64,000 nucleotides of DNA from Jaltomata sinuosa (GCA_003996215.1 QJPP01000316.1:682001-746000), one strand, 5' to 3'; numbered from the stretch's first letter, positions 11,577-23,106 are shown. The notes: a model not told the origin generated them from the sequence alone. Numbers and translations: made by a program.

Positions 11577-12429
11577 AAATGTACTATTAGAAAAATACTA
11601 TGTTTCTTTTGTTTTGCTTTATGTATTTCTAATTTGAAATTTACCAACCCGATTAATTCAAGTTTGTATCATGCATGTATGGAGTATGGACTATTAAATG
11701 GGAAAGAGCTTCTTGCTATAGAGTTTCTCTATTTTCAAAATTCAAACTCGTGATTTATGGTTAAGAGTTTGTTTGGATTGACTTATTTTAGGTATTTTTA
11801 AGTCAAAATCGTTTTTAAGCATTTTTATAGTGTTTGGATAAAAATAAAAAAATATTTGTTAAGCACTTGTTTTTTAAACCAAAACATGGGTAAATTTTAT
11901 ATATGGTCACGTAACTATCACTTTTTTTCAAGAAAGTCATTTAACTATCATTTTTCTAACACAAAAATCACTAAACTATAAACACAAAAATCAACAACCT
12001 AAAAAGGCTAACTTTCTGGGTAGATAATTCATTTTTACTCGTTTTAAATAAAAATTCAATTTCAAAAAACTCAGACCCGACCCGACCCATAACCCCAAGA
12101 ATAAAAGGACAGAGGAAAAAGACCAGCAAAAAATATATCCAAGAAAAGCACCATACAAGTTAGCTGCTCAATTTGCAAAAGGATTGGGTAAATATGCCAA
12201 AAAAAAAAAAAACTTCATCTCACTTTCCAAACCAACAACCACCTTCTCTAAATCCAAACCAAGAACCACACCTACTAAAAAGAACGTTAAAAATCGATGG
12301 AATCTTGAAAATTTTGTGAAAAATCCACACCTACGTGGTTGGTGTGTCATTTCAATGGCTGTTAATTTTAGATGCTTCTGTTGACACCACACTTAGCAAG
12401 TAAATCAACTGATGAACTAAACACACATA
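11577..12429. other. Amidase 3' flank and start of the dirigent unit 1 upstream region
   Basis: At 11766-11890 lies a degenerate MITE-like stretch starting TTTGTTTGGATTGACTTATT and containing GTGTTTGGATAAAAAT, also recognisable in inverted form at 62228-62390. From about 12330 the sequence matches promoter-side sequence of the downstream dirigent units (GGTTGGTGTGTCATTTCAAT; GATGAACTAAACACA). No gene was found. Confidence 0.45.
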
Positions 12430-12437
12430 CTTACGAC

Positions 12438-12625
12438 CAGTGGCGGAGCCAGGATTTTCACTAAAGGGGTTCGAAATATGAATATGTACACGTAGGAACT
12501 AGCTGAAGGGGGTTCAACCTCTACTATACATACATAAAAATAATTTTAACCATATATATAAATAGTGTAATTTTCAGTCGAACGGGGTTCGGATGAACCC
12601 TGAGCCTAAGGTGGCTCCGCCCCTG
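12438..12625. mobile_element. hAT-type MITE, 188 bp
   Basis: Terminal inverted repeats CAGTGGCGGAGCCA and TGGCTCCGCCCCTG bound a short non-coding body. The flanks CTTACGAC (12430-12437) and CTTACAAC (12626-12633) form an 8-bp target duplication with one mismatch, as expected of hAT elements. The GGCGGAGCC family is abundant in Solanaceae. Confidence 0.85.
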
Positions 12626-12666
12626 CTTACAACTCTTTGTCATGCAGACTAGACATCAGTCTCAGC

Positions 12667-13060
12667 TAGAGGTGACAAAATCAAATCCAACTGCCCCAAT
12701 CCATTTAAGTTTGGGTTGGTTATTGACCCTCTCATTTGATAGCTCAACTCATTTCAACCCATTAAAAATTGGGTTGATATGTAACCCGAATTGACTCATG
12801 AGAAATCCTGTTAAAATATTTTTAAAAAACTTTTTTTCAATTTTATATGTTATTTATAATCATAATAAGGAAAAAAATAATTTTATTAGGCACTAAAAAC
12901 CTATAAAAGAACAAATAAAGCAACTAAAAGTTAGTAAAAATTGGACGGGTTGGGTTATGACCCGTTATTTAACCCGTTTTGACCCAAGCAAAGTTGGATT
13001 GGGTCTTGACCCATTTTGACCCGCCCAAATTTGACTCAACCCGCCCTATTGCCACCCCTA
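12667..13060. mobile_element. hAT-like MITE with TAGAGGTGAC ends, 394 bp
   Basis: The left end TAGAGGTGACAAA pairs with the right end TTGCCACCCCTA. Flanks GTCTCAGC (12659-12666) and ATCTCAGC (13061-13068) are an 8-bp duplication with one mismatch. The body is full of GGGTTGGGT/ACCCGACCC-like repeats that can fold on themselves. A fainter relative lies at about 24320-24550. Confidence 0.75.
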
Positions 13061-13772
13061 ATCTCAGCTAAGCGGATCTAACATTTGGAATTTATGGGTT
13101 CGATCCAATCTCGACCTTAAATTAATATATAATATTAATTGTGTCAATTCATAATTAAATATTTATAGATATTAGTTAATTTTTTTACTATTCATATATA
13201 GTACAAGCAAAAACTACTGAATTCCCGTAAATTCATAAGTCGTAGTCTACATCCACCGCCTCATCACATTCAGAATGAAAAATGACAAGGAAATAGTACC
13301 CAAAAAAGGAGTAGGATAAATATTTGACGCAACATGATGAACCAAATCTTAATGGTCCAAGTATGAGGAAAAGGTTCAACCTAACAATTTACAATTTGAA
13401 TAGACGAAAAAGATGCTATAAATATCTCATGTGTGAGTTGGAGGAAATAGCCTATCTTCACCTATTTCCTAGTTAGACTTGACGGAGACTTGAGTCATAT
13501 ATAGTTAAAACTTTGAAAAGTAGAATAGAAAAAAATATTTTTGTAGGAGTAGTATTTTTTGTGATGGCAACTTGAGGTTCTAGAAGTACTGCAGATTATA
13601 TACTAACTTGACTTTATGATAAATTTTTTGAAAATTATGTGTTTGTTGTTTTTTTTCTTTCTAAAGAGTTCAACATAACTTCTATGTGGCTCCAGATTAG
13701 TTGGCAATGCAGTTTTCTTGATTTGTTTGCATACCAAAGATCGTAATTTATAACTATCTCCTCAACTCTGCT
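13061..13772. other. Upstream region of dirigent copy 1
   Basis: This is homologous to the upstream regions of the other array copies, for example GACGAAAAAGATGCTATAAA (13405) and TGATGGCAACTTGAGGTTC. The ATTGGTCC box found in the other three copies is changed to AATGGTCC here (about 13351). No other gene was seen. Confidence 0.5.
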
Positions 13773-13780
13773 TATAAAAA
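13773..13780 (+). promoter_or_regulatory. TATA box of dirigent copy 1
   Basis: TATAAAAA lies in the motif CTGCTTATAAAAAGCAC, about 150 bp before the start codon. The same motif occurs at the same place before the next three dirigent genes. Confidence 0.65.
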
Positions 13781-13924
13781 GCACTACCCCTATAAGTGAT
13801 GCAATAAGCCAATAGCTCAATTTGAGATGTTGCTCTCTCGTTTCTTTCTTCTTTATCTTCCTCCCTATAATTGATTCATAAGTGAGGTTGACATCCAGAC
13901 GATAATGCTAAGTGTGAGAGAGGC

Positions 13925-14357
13925 CATGATGGGAAGAGTTGTTTTGCTTGCCATATTGGTGACGATAATACTAACATGGGTGGCTCAAGGACAAGACCAA
14001 GAGTCGTGGGCCAAGGAAATGGTAACAACTCTTCAGTTCTACTTCCATGACAAATTCAGTGGATCCAACCCAAGTGCAGTCCGGATCGCCCAAGCTGCTT
14101 CGACCAACAATTCGGCTACCCTATTTGGTGCTTTGGTGATGATTGATGATCCACTTACTATTGGACCTGACCCAACTTCAAAGCTAGTCGGTCGAGCCCG
14201 CGGAATGTATGGGTGCGCTGGTCAAACTGATATGGGCTTTATCATGGTGATTAGCTATGGATTCACGGATGGTATCTACCAAGGGAGTTCATTTAGCCTA
14301 TTAAGCTTGAACCCGGTTTGTGAGATGGCTATTGTCGGCGGAGACCTCACTTTGTGA
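13925..14357 (+). pseudogene. Dirigent copy 1, C-terminally truncated
   Basis: The start at ATG 13925 (or 13928) corresponds to the MGRVVLL start of the intact copies. The frame encodes a signal peptide, then QDQESWAK, then the dirigent core (LQFYFHDKFSGSNPSA, DDPLTIGPDPTSKLVGRARG, YGFTDGIYQGSSFSLLSLNP). Two lesions separate it from its paralogues. An in-frame 18-bp deletion removes RVDTGK after WAK. A larger deletion after EMAIVGG removes the last 35-40 residues (the GTGLFRLARGYAIAQTYS strand region), so translation ends with an unrelated DLTL. The dirigent beta-barrel needs those C-terminal strands, so the product is unlikely to fold. The promoter motif is retained and it may be transcribed. 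GRARGMYGCAGQ also carries a Cys not seen in the others. Confidence 0.8.
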
Positions 14358-14828
14358 GATTATATTGTGTATATTATTGTTGTAAGCATATTTTATTGAA
14401 TTAATCTCGTATTAGCTACTCTATTTCCTCGCCCAAAGTTTTCGATACTTGCCTTTTTGTTTATTGTATATTTCCTCCAATGAGGGATTGTGCGCTCTAA
14501 TAGATGTTATTCAGCTAATTTTATTATTACTGTCATAGAACGACCCGAGTTCATAGTAAGGTAAATGTCCAAAACACAATTCTTGGCAATACTTGAGTCC
14601 ACACATTACATGCTGAAGCTCCATTAATGGCAAGAGCAAGTACCAGTTGATTAAATGACGTCAATAATATAAATGAACCAATTAAAAGGATAAGGGAGGA
14701 TAAATTTAAGCAATTTATGATGATATAGATGTTAGTTTGGACCTTTTCAGGAAAGAAATACAATGTTATATGTGAGGTTAAGTTGTGGCTTAATGTTTAC
14801 AACTCCATGTTACAAATTACACGTGTAG
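14358..14828. other. Downstream of dirigent copy 1
   Basis: Part of this (about 14460-14575) resembles the 3' flanks of the intact dirigent copies (TATTTCCTCC..., CATTATTACTGTCATAGA-type sequence, GGTAAATGTCC), confirming a deletion rather than a complete change of context. No gene was seen in the rest. Confidence 0.5.
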
Positions 14829-14910
14829 GGTTCAAAATATTTGAACCTGAGACCTCATGGTTCGTAACCTACTTCATTGACCACTAGGCCACACCTTTGG
14901 GTGCCTCCCT
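14829..14910 (-). mobile_element. TS-like SINE fragment (5' part)
   Basis: On the minus strand it reads AAGGTGTGGCCTAGTGGTCA, then AACCATGAGGTCTCAGGTTC. These are the pol III A-box and B-box portions of the tRNA-derived TS/SolS SINE of Solanaceae, recognised from memory. The 3' body is missing. It lies just upstream of the amidase fragment. Confidence 0.65.
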
Positions 14911-14921
14911 CCGTTCACTTT

Positions 14922-15130
14922 TATTAATTGAAATTGCCTATGGTTTTGAGCAAGCAACCCTAATTAGAAAGCCTCCTACATTTTTGCCCTAAAAAGGTAT
15001 TAGAAAATTATTTTTGTTTTGTTTTGCTTTAAGTACTTATATTTGAAATTCACCGACCCAACTGCATGTTTCAAGTTTGCATCATGTATGGACTATTATT
15101 GCATGGGAAAGACCGAAAGAACTTCTTGCT
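14922..15130 (+). pseudogene. Amidase 3'-end fragment inside the dirigent array
   Basis: Bases 14922-14993 encode LIEIAYGFEQATLIRKPPTF, then LP and a TAA stop. This is identical in protein to the last 22 residues of the intact amidase (11505-11576). Homology continues through the 3' flank (for example TTTTGTTTTGCTTTA, CAAGTTTGCATCATG, GGGAAAGA and CTTCTTGCTA), ending near 15130. The upstream gene body is absent. This is a partial duplicate carried 3.4 kb downstream, not a gene. Confidence 0.85.
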
Positions 15131-17861
15131 AGGATTTTTTTTAATTTTCATAATTCATATTCAATATCTTCGGTTAAATGCGAATGAAACTTATTCATAT
15201 CACCATATTCCTGGGTGGAATATATGTTACTTATAGCTATGAAAGAATATTAGAATATTGACTATGCTATTAATTAAAGCAATGATTGAACCCATAATCT
15301 TGGGGTTATGGTATTGGCACCTAAGCATTGATCATTTTCGAACCTTGTAGATAGAGTGAAATAGTTGATTTAAACTTGAGTTGCCAAAAAGTAGATGTCT
15401 CTATACAACATACTCCATGATTCTTTTGGAGATGCATGTTGCTGAATGTTAGCAGAGAACTTTCTAGAGTGAAACGAAAGTCGAATTAGAAAAATCAAAT
15501 ACTCATTGTTTTAGGTACGTTGGTCAACTAAATTATGTACTTGCGTCCGAACATGGAACTCTTGAAAACATTGTCAGAATTTCATAACTACGTGATACTC
15601 TCGGAGTTGGTGTGTCCCTTTAATCGAGGTGGAGCTACGCTTGTCTATAAACTCGATAGTATTCAATAATTTTGGTTCATTCCTTATATTTGTATATAAA
15701 AGATCTTTTCTTAAATTCGAAACTAGACTCAAAATTATGGAGTAGTTGATTTTGGATGCTTTCATTGAGCAATAGGCATGGCCCATGGGGCAAGTAATTA
15801 AATTGATAAATTAATAGACAGATACACTACCAACTATTATTCGTCAAATTTTTGAACCAGCTGGAGTACTCACGATCAGCACCTACCAGGATTACAGAAT
15901 AATAAGTGATAAAGAAAAAGAACAAAATCGAATTCAAAAAGAAAAGTAGGATTTGAAATATTAAAGAAAGAGAAAAGTAAGATCTGAACAAATACTTTCG
16001 TCCTATTTTTGTGATGGCAATTGATGCCTGATTAAAGATGCTAAAATTGACTAACAAAGTTGTAGTAGAATGATAAGTACTCCTTTATTTTTAATTTGAG
16101 ATTTCAAATTTAAGTTTTCCAAGATACCTCAATATGAAACTTTTTTATATTAATTCAAATTTAATCGGGTCCTAATATAAATATCGAACCTCGGGTGAAA
16201 AATAAAACAAAATATGCTAAAACTGTAGAATGCTACATTGACTTTATGCTCAACTTATGAAAATTTCTTTGTCAAGAGTTCACGCACACATGGATGTCAT
16301 AATTTAAACTGCATTTTAATTTATTTGTTTGTTCTTCTATAGTAATTTTTTATGTATCTAATAAAGCATTCTTTTTTTTATTATGATTATATATAACATC
16401 AAATAAAAATACTAATATCTTTTGAAAATATTTTGACAATATTTTTCATAAGTAAATCTGAATTTTATATCAATCTAATTTTTAAATGAACTACTAGATA
16501 TATCAAAATGAATTGAGCAAATAAACAAGCGAGTCATATTTTTAGGTGTTAATTTTGCCACCCCTAAAATTATGCACTTGCGTCCGAACTTGGAACACTT
16601 AATTTTTTTTGTCAATTCCTCAACTACGAGTGATTCTCGTGGTTGGTGTCTCATTTCAATTGCTGTTGAGTTTGGATGCTTTTGTTGACGTCCATATTTA
16701 GGGCGCGTTTGGATACGTGACATGAAATCATGATATAAAATTGAAGTTTTGTTTGGATATGTAATTTGAATTTTAAATTATATTTTTTTTCTCATAAACA
16801 TGAAAACCTACAAATTGTGAAAACTATAAAGTTTTCCCAAATTCTTACAAAATATTATCAAATGAGCAATCCATAGTTCGTAAATATGATATCGTAATAT
16901 CCTAAATAAATATCTGTGATTATTAACTTTCAAATACACATAATTTATGAAAACTCACTAGTTAACAATAGGGAGTAGTAACTAGCTATTCTTTAATTTA
17001 ATCTTTTCACATGGTATAGACAATCTCTGCCGAGCATGAGTCTCTTTTTTTTTGTAAAATTTAAAATGGTAGGATTTTTTTTTACAAAATATATACTTAT
17101 GTGTCAAATTTTGTATTTAAAAAAGTTGAAATCATAATTTTTTAAAAATTATTGGAATTTCATCTCATGATTTGAAATTATCTCGTGATTTGAATCATAG
17201 ATAATATCGCATATCCAAAGTTGATTTCATCCCATGAGATGATACGCATGTCCAAACGCTAGCTTAGAACATATAGTAGTCAAAGGGGGCAAGTAAACTT
17301 GATGAACTAAACACATACATTTACCAACTCTCTTCGTCATATTTTCATAACAGATCGAAATCAACCTCAGCGCTGAAAAATGACCAGGAAATAGTATAAA
17401 AAGAAAACTAGCTAGTAAGATAAAAAAAATTGATACAACATAACCAACCAAATCTTATTGGTCCAAAGTCGCACAATTCTGAGAAAATGGTTCGACATAG
17501 CCATTTACGATTTGTAGACGAAAAAGATCCTATAAATATCTCTTAGAAATTAATCTATGTTCACCTCTCTTCTTCCACCTGCTCCTGGTATTGTTTTTCC
17601 CCCCACCTACTCCTTGACAGAGACATAGTTAAAACTTTGTCGTATTTTTTGTTATGGCAACCAATGCACGATTTAATGTTCTAGAACAACAAAATCCTAA
17701 CCTTGACTTTATGCTCATTATTGAAAATTTTATATGTTTTTTTTCTTTCTCAAGAATTCAACAAAAACTTTAGTAACTTTTATGTAGGGCTAGAATTAGT
17801 TAGTAACGCAGCTTGCTTGATTTGTTTACAATAATTTATAACTAATCTTCGCAACTCTGCT
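15131..17861. other. Intergenic part of dirigent tandem unit between copies 1 and 2
   Basis: From about 15410 (GGAGATGCATGTTGCTGAAT) to 16050 the sequence parallels the downstream regions of copies 2 and 3. From about 16620 it is the promoter side of copy 2, interrupted by a MITE (16701-17260). An ATTGGTCC box at about 17458 is shared with copies 3 and 4. No further coding sequence was found. Confidence 0.5.
16701..17260. mobile_element. MITE with GGGCGCGTTTGGA ends
   Basis: The ends GGGCGCGTTTGGATACG and CGCATGTCCAAACGC are inverse, with further inverse pairing inside (CATGAAATCATGA; TCATCCCATGAGATGA). The empty site is visible in the next tandem unit: TTTTGTTGAATATACAGTAG at about 19988 runs straight across, whereas here the element splits the corresponding sequence. 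The exact target duplication is not resolved. Confidence 0.65.
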
Positions 17862-17869
17862 TATAAAAA
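17862..17869 (+). promoter_or_regulatory. TATA box of dirigent copy 2
   Basis: TATAAAAA within CTGCTTATAAAAAGCAC, 148 bp before the start codon and conserved across copies 1-4. Confidence 0.7.
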
Positions 17870-18009
17870 GCACCATCCCTCAACATACCTTATTTGATTT
17901 TTGTGTTGCAACCAGCCAACAAGTTAAGCACTTCCCCTTATAAGTGATTCATTTTTTATTCTTGCTACGTCTATTGACATTCGGAGGATACCATTATTGT
18001 GCGAGAGCC

Positions 18010-18561
18010 ATGGGAAGAGTTGTTCTGCTTGTCATATTGGTGACGATACTAACATGGGTGGCTCAAGGACAAGACCAAGAGTCGTGGGCTAAGAGGGTCG
18101 ACACAGGTAAAGAAGTGGTAACAACTCTTCAATTCTACTTCCATGACAAACTCAGTGGATCAAACCCAAGTGCAATCCGGATCGCCCAAGCTGATTCGAC
18201 CAACAATTCGGGTACCTTATTTGGGTCTTTGTCTATGATTGATGATCCACTTACTATTGGACCTGACCCAACTTCAAAGCTAGTGGGTCGAGCCCGCGGA
18301 ATGTATGGGTCCGCTGGTCAAACTGATGTGGGCCTTATCATGGCGATTAGTTATGGGTTCACTGATGGTATTTACCAAGGGAGTTCATTCAGCCTATTGA
18401 GCTTGAACCCAGTATTGAACCCGGTTCGTGAGATGGCTATCGTCGGTGGGACCGGTCTATTCCGGTTGGCTCGTGGCTATGCTATTGCTCAAACTTATTC
18501 AGCGAATGCTAATGGTGATGCAATTGTTGGCTATAATGTTACAATTGTCACATATATTTGA
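18010..18561 (+). CDS. Dirigent protein, array copy 2
   Basis: Single-exon gene of 183 residues, typical of the family. Residues 1-20 are a hydrophobic signal peptide ending VAQG, so the product is apoplastic. The dirigent domain runs from about 36 to the C terminus, with family blocks LQFYFHDKLSGSNPSA, DDPLTIGPDPTSKLVGRARG (the conserved Asp and Arg region), YGFTDGIYQGSS and MAIVGGTGLFRLARGYA. NNS and NVT are possible N-glycosylation sites. Dirigent proteins have no oxidase activity; they guide stereoselective coupling of phenoxy radicals (lignans, gossypol-type and lignin chemistry). The DIR-b/d-like group is inferred; the substrate is unknown. The start at 18010 matches the other copies, although the frame is open upstream to 17944. 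It differs from copies 3 and 4 by substitutions such as SLSMIDD for ALVMIDD. Confidence 0.9.
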   Translation: MGRVVLLVILVTILTWVAQGQDQESWAKRVDTGKEVVTTLQFYFHDKLSGSNPSAIRIAQADSTNNSGTLFGSLSMIDDPLTIGPDPTSKLVGRARGMYGSAGQTDVGLIMAISYGFTDGIYQGSSFSLLSLNPVLNPVREMAIVGGTGLFRLARGYAIAQTYSANANGDAIVGYNVTIVTYI

Positions 18562-20559
18562 TTTATTTCTTCTTCTTTTTTTCGAGTTTTTATTCATATA
18601 TACTCACCTTTCTGTTTCTCTTATATTTCCTCCGGTGTGAGATTGCGCTCTGATGGATATTATTTAGGCAATTTCATTATTATTGTCATTGAAAGACTCA
18701 GTTTCATAATAAGATAAATGTCCAGAAAAAATTAACATGTCGAGAAAGATGGAATCGTCGTGTTCCTTTTCACGTTCGTTTCGCAAGTACAACAACCAAT
18801 TTAATTAATGTTGAATTTGTCTGCAGAAATGATAATAATAGAACTATTAATATCTTAATTTGAATAATGCATACCGTTAGAGTTGTAGTTGGGGCTGGTC
18901 AGCTACTTGTTGACTTTGTGTTAAAAGGTGGAAAGCATCAAATATTTCATGGAAGAAAAGGACAATCTCTTGTAAAAGAATAAAAATAATTCACGATAAA
19001 ATATTTTACTTTAGGCGAAATTAATATAAGAGCATCGTCCATTTATCATTTACTCAATTAATTTCAATGTGTTTGTCTGATTTCTTTTGGAGATGCATGT
19101 TGCTGAATGTTACGACAAATACTTTCCTGAACTATCTAGAGTTAATCGAAAATCGAATTAAAAAAATCAAATATTGTTTTAATTACATTGGTCAACTAAT
19201 TATATACTTGCGTCGAAACTTGGAACTCTTTGAAAATATTGTCAAAACTCCATAACTACAAGATATTCTCGGAGTTGATGTGTCCCTTTAGTCGAGGCGG
19301 AGCTACAAGCTCGTCTCTAAATTCAATAGAATTCAATAATTTTGATTCATACCTCATCTTTGTGTTTAAAAGATCTTGTAAACTAATCTTTTTTTAAAAT
19401 GGAAACTAAACTCAAAATTCTAATGACTCTAATGACTCTTGATTTTGGATGCTTTCATTGAGCATATAGTCATGGGGCAAGTAAAATTGATAAACTAATA
19501 AACTGAAACACTACCAATCATGGGCGAATTTATATATAAAAAACGGGCCACGTGAACTCGTGGTCTCTTCGTAAAACTAGATATTTTATATATATATTTT
19601 TTAAAATAAGTATAATATTACTTATTGCCACTTTTGTTACAAGAAAATTAAATGGTGCACTTGATTAAAAGTTGAATTTTTTACCTTGAGGACATTTTTT
19701 CATTCTTTTTTTTAGTCATCCCCCGGTGTTTTAGAAATTTTAGAATCGACTCTATAGTACCAAGTACCAATTATTATTCGTCAAATTTTCAAACCAGCTG
19801 ACCACTCACGACCAGCACCTATCATGATTTATAGGATAAAAAGTGATGAAGAAAAAGAACAAAATTGAATTATTAGAAAAGAAAAGTAGGATTTGAACAA
19901 ATAATTTCGTCCTATTTTTTTATGGCAATTGATGCCGTACTAAAGATGATTATTTTGTCATTTCAATTGCTGTTGAGTTTGGATGCTTTTGTTGAATATA
20001 CAGTAGTCAAAGGGGCAAGTAAAATTGATGAACTAAACACATACATTTACCAACTCTTCTTAGTCATATTTTCAAACCAGAAATCAGCCTTAGCACTGAA
20101 AAATGACAAGGAAAACGAGTAAGATAAAAAATTGATGCAGCATAACCAACCAAATCTTATTGGTCCAGAGTCGTTTTGAGTAAATGTTCGACATACCCAT
20201 TTACAATTTGAATAGACGAAAAAAGATCCTACAAATATTTTTTAGTATCAGTTAAGGAAAATAATCTATGTTCACCTATTTTCTTCCATCTGCTCCTACT
20301 ATTTTTTTACCCCACCTACTCCTGGACAGATCACGTAGTTAAAACTTCGAAAAGTAGAATAGAAAAATATTTTTGCATCCTAACTTGACTTTCTGCTCAT
20401 TATTGGAAATTCTATATGTTTTCTTTCTTTCTCGAGAATTCAACAAAAACTTTAGTAACTTTTATGTGGGGCTAGGATTAGTCAGTAAGTGATGCAGCTT
20501 GCTTGATTTGTTTACATTCCAAAGAGTCCTTTATAACTAATTATCTCTACAACTCTGCT
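18562..20559. other. Spacer between dirigent copies 2 and 3
   Basis: Repeat-unit spacer with no gene. It includes the 3' flank, a stretch shared with other spacers (19067-19500), an insertion (19518-19770, listed separately), and the promoter region of copy 3 with an ATTGGTCC box at about 20159. Confidence 0.5.
19518..19770. mobile_element. Insertion shared by spacers of dirigent units 2 and 3
   Basis: Unit 1's spacer reads CACTACCAACTATTATTCG without interruption (15827 onward). Here TACCAA (19512-19517) is followed by about 240 bp starting TCATGGGCGAATTT and ending AGTACCAAGTACCAA before the sequence resumes. Copies of TACCAA at both borders suggest a target duplication. The element type is not recognised. 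Confidence 0.6.
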
Positions 20560-20567
20560 TATAAAAA
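20560..20567 (+). promoter_or_regulatory. TATA box of dirigent copy 3
   Basis: TATAAAAA in the conserved CTGCTTATAAAAAGCAC motif, 179 bp before the start codon. Confidence 0.7.
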
Positions 20568-20738
20568 GCACTATCCCTCAACAAACCTTATTTGATTTTC
20601 GTGTTGCAACAGCCAACAAGTGCTTAGTAAGCCGATAGCTCATATTTATATCTTGCTCTCTCGACTTTTTTTCTTTGGCTTCCCCTTATAAGTGATTCCC
20701 TTTTTTTTTCTTGCAACGTCTAACGTGCGAGAAAGGCC

Positions 20739-21290
20739 ATGGGGAGAGTTGTTATGCTTGTCATATTGGTGACGATGCTAACATGGGTGGCTCAAGGACA
20801 AGACCAAGAGTCGTGGGCCAAGAGGGTCGACACGGGCAAAGAAGTGGTAACAACTCTTCAATTCTACTTCCATGACAAATTCAGTGGATCCAACCCAAGT
20901 GCAGTCCGGATTGCCCAAGCTGCTTCGACCAACAATTCGGCTACACTATTTGGTGCTTTGGTGATGATTGATGATCCACTTACTATTGGACCTGACCCAA
21001 CTTCAAAGCTAGTCGGTCGAGCCCGCGGACTATATGGGTCTGCTGGTCAAACTGATGGGGGCCTTATCATGGTGATTAGCTATGGGTTCACGGATGGTAT
21101 CTACCAAGGGAGTTCATTTAGCCTATTAAGCTTGAACCCGACATTGAACCCGGTTCGTGAGATGGCTATTGTCGGTGGGACCGGACTTTTTCGGTTGGCT
21201 CGTGGGTATGCTATTGCTCAAACTTATTCGGCGAATGCTAATGGTGATGCAATTGTTGGCTATAATGTTACAATTGTCACATATATTTGA
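20739..21290 (+). CDS. Dirigent protein, array copy 3
   Basis: Intact single-exon gene of 183 residues with signal peptide (to VAQG), mature start QDQESWAKRVDTGK, and a full dirigent barrel ending NVTIVTYI. It is very close to copy 4. Visible protein differences from copy 4 include MLVILV for LLVILV near the start, GLYGSAGQTDGG for GMYGSAGQTDMG, LNPTLNP for LNPALNP, SANANG for SAKANG, and a final Ile for Val. Role as for copy 2: apoplastic control of phenoxy-radical coupling, substrate unknown. High similarity in coding sequence, promoter and spacer indicates recent duplication or gene conversion. Confidence 0.9.
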   Translation: MGRVVMLVILVTMLTWVAQGQDQESWAKRVDTGKEVVTTLQFYFHDKFSGSNPSAVRIAQAASTNNSATLFGALVMIDDPLTIGPDPTSKLVGRARGLYGSAGQTDGGLIMVISYGFTDGIYQGSSFSLLSLNPTLNPVREMAIVGGTGLFRLARGYAIAQTYSANANGDAIVGYNVTIVTYI

Positions 21291-23106
21291 TTTCTCTCTC
21301 TCTTTTTTCGAGTTTTCTTGATACTCACTTTTCTGTTTCTCTTATATTTCCTCCAGTGTGAAATTGCGCCTTGATGGATATTATTCGGGCAATTTCATTA
21401 TTACAGTCATAGAAAGACTGAGTTTCATAGTGTAAGGTAAATGTCCGGAAAAGATTAACATGTCCAGAAAGATGGAATCATCGCGTTCCTTTCCACGTTC
21501 GTTTCGTAAGTACAACAACCAATTTAATTAATGTCGAATTTGTGTGCAAAAATTATAATGATAGAAACCATTAATATCTTAATTTGAATAATGTATACCT
21601 TAGAGTTTTAGTTGGAGCTAGTCAGCTACTTGACTTTGTGTTAAAAGGTGGAAAGGCATCAAATATTTCTAGAAGAAAACGACAATTTCTTGTAAAAGAA
21701 TAAAAACCTTTTGGCAAAATAATATAAGAGCATCGTCCATTTATTGTTTACTCAATTCGTTTCAATGTGTTTGTCTGATTTCGATTTGTTTGTTTGATTT
21801 CGTTTGGAGATGCATGTTGCTGAATGTTAGGACAAATACTTTCCAGAACTATCTACAGTGAATCGAAAATTGAATTAGAAAAATCAAATATTGTTTTAGG
21901 TACGTTGGTCAACTAAATTATGTACTTGCTTCTGAAGCTTGGAACTCTTGAAAAAAATGTCGAAACTCCATAACTACGTGATATTCTCGGAGTTGGTGCG
22001 GCAGAGCTACAAGCACGAATTCAATAATTTTGGTTCATACCTCATATTTGTGTTTAAAAAATCTTGTAAACCACTCCATCTTTTATAAAATTTGAAAGTA
22101 AACTCAAATTCTTGTTTTCCCGACTTTAATAACGGTTGATGGATGCTTTCATTGAGCATAGTCATGGGGCAAGTAAAATTGATAAACTAAAACAGAAACA
22201 CTACCAAGCATAGGCGAATTTAGATATAAAAAATGGACACGTGAATTCGTGATCTCTTCGTAAAACTAGGTATTTTAGGCATATATCTTCTTGAATTAGT
22301 ACAATATTACCTGTTGGCACTCTTGTTACAAGAATATTAAATGGTGCAGTTGGTTAAAAGTTAAATTTTTTACCACCCGTGTTTTAGAAATTCTAAAATC
22401 GCCTGTACAGTACCAAGTACCAACTATTATTCGTCAAATTTTCAAACCAGATGACCACTCACGACCAACACCTATCATGATTATAGGATAAAAAGTGATG
22501 AAGAAAAAGAATAAAATTGAATTATTAGAAAAGAAAAGTAGGATTTGAACAAATAATTTCGTCCTATTTTTGTGATGGCAATTGATGCCGTACTAAAGAT
22601 GAACTTTTTGTCATTTCAATTTGCCAACTCTTCTTAGTCATATTTTCAAATTAGAAATCAGCCTCAGCACTGAAAAATGACAAGGAAAACGAGTAAGAAA
22701 AAACTTTGATGCAACATAACCATCCAAATCTTATTGGTCCAGAGTCGTACGAATCTGATAAAATAGTTCGACATAGCTATTTATAATTTGAATAGACGAA
22801 AAAAATCCTACAAATATTTCTTAGTGTGAGTTAAGGAAAATAATCTATGTTCACCTATTTTCCTCACCTATTCCTTGACAGATAACGTAGTTAAAACTTC
22901 GAAAAGTAGAATAGAAAAATATTTTTGTATCTTAACTTGACTTTATGCTCATTATTGAAAATTCTGTATGTTTTTTTTTTTTCTCAAGAATCTAAAACTT
23001 TAGTAACTTTTATGTGGGGCTAGATTAGTCAGTAAGTGATGCAGCTTGCTTGATTTGTTTACATTCCAAAGAGTCCTTTATAACTAATTATCTCTACAAC
23101 TCTGCT
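21291..23106. other. Spacer between dirigent copies 3 and 4
   Basis: Repeat-unit spacer, slightly shorter than the previous one, again with the shared insertion (22208-22423, flanked by TACCAA) and the ATTGGTCC promoter box (about 22733). No gene was seen. Confidence 0.5.
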
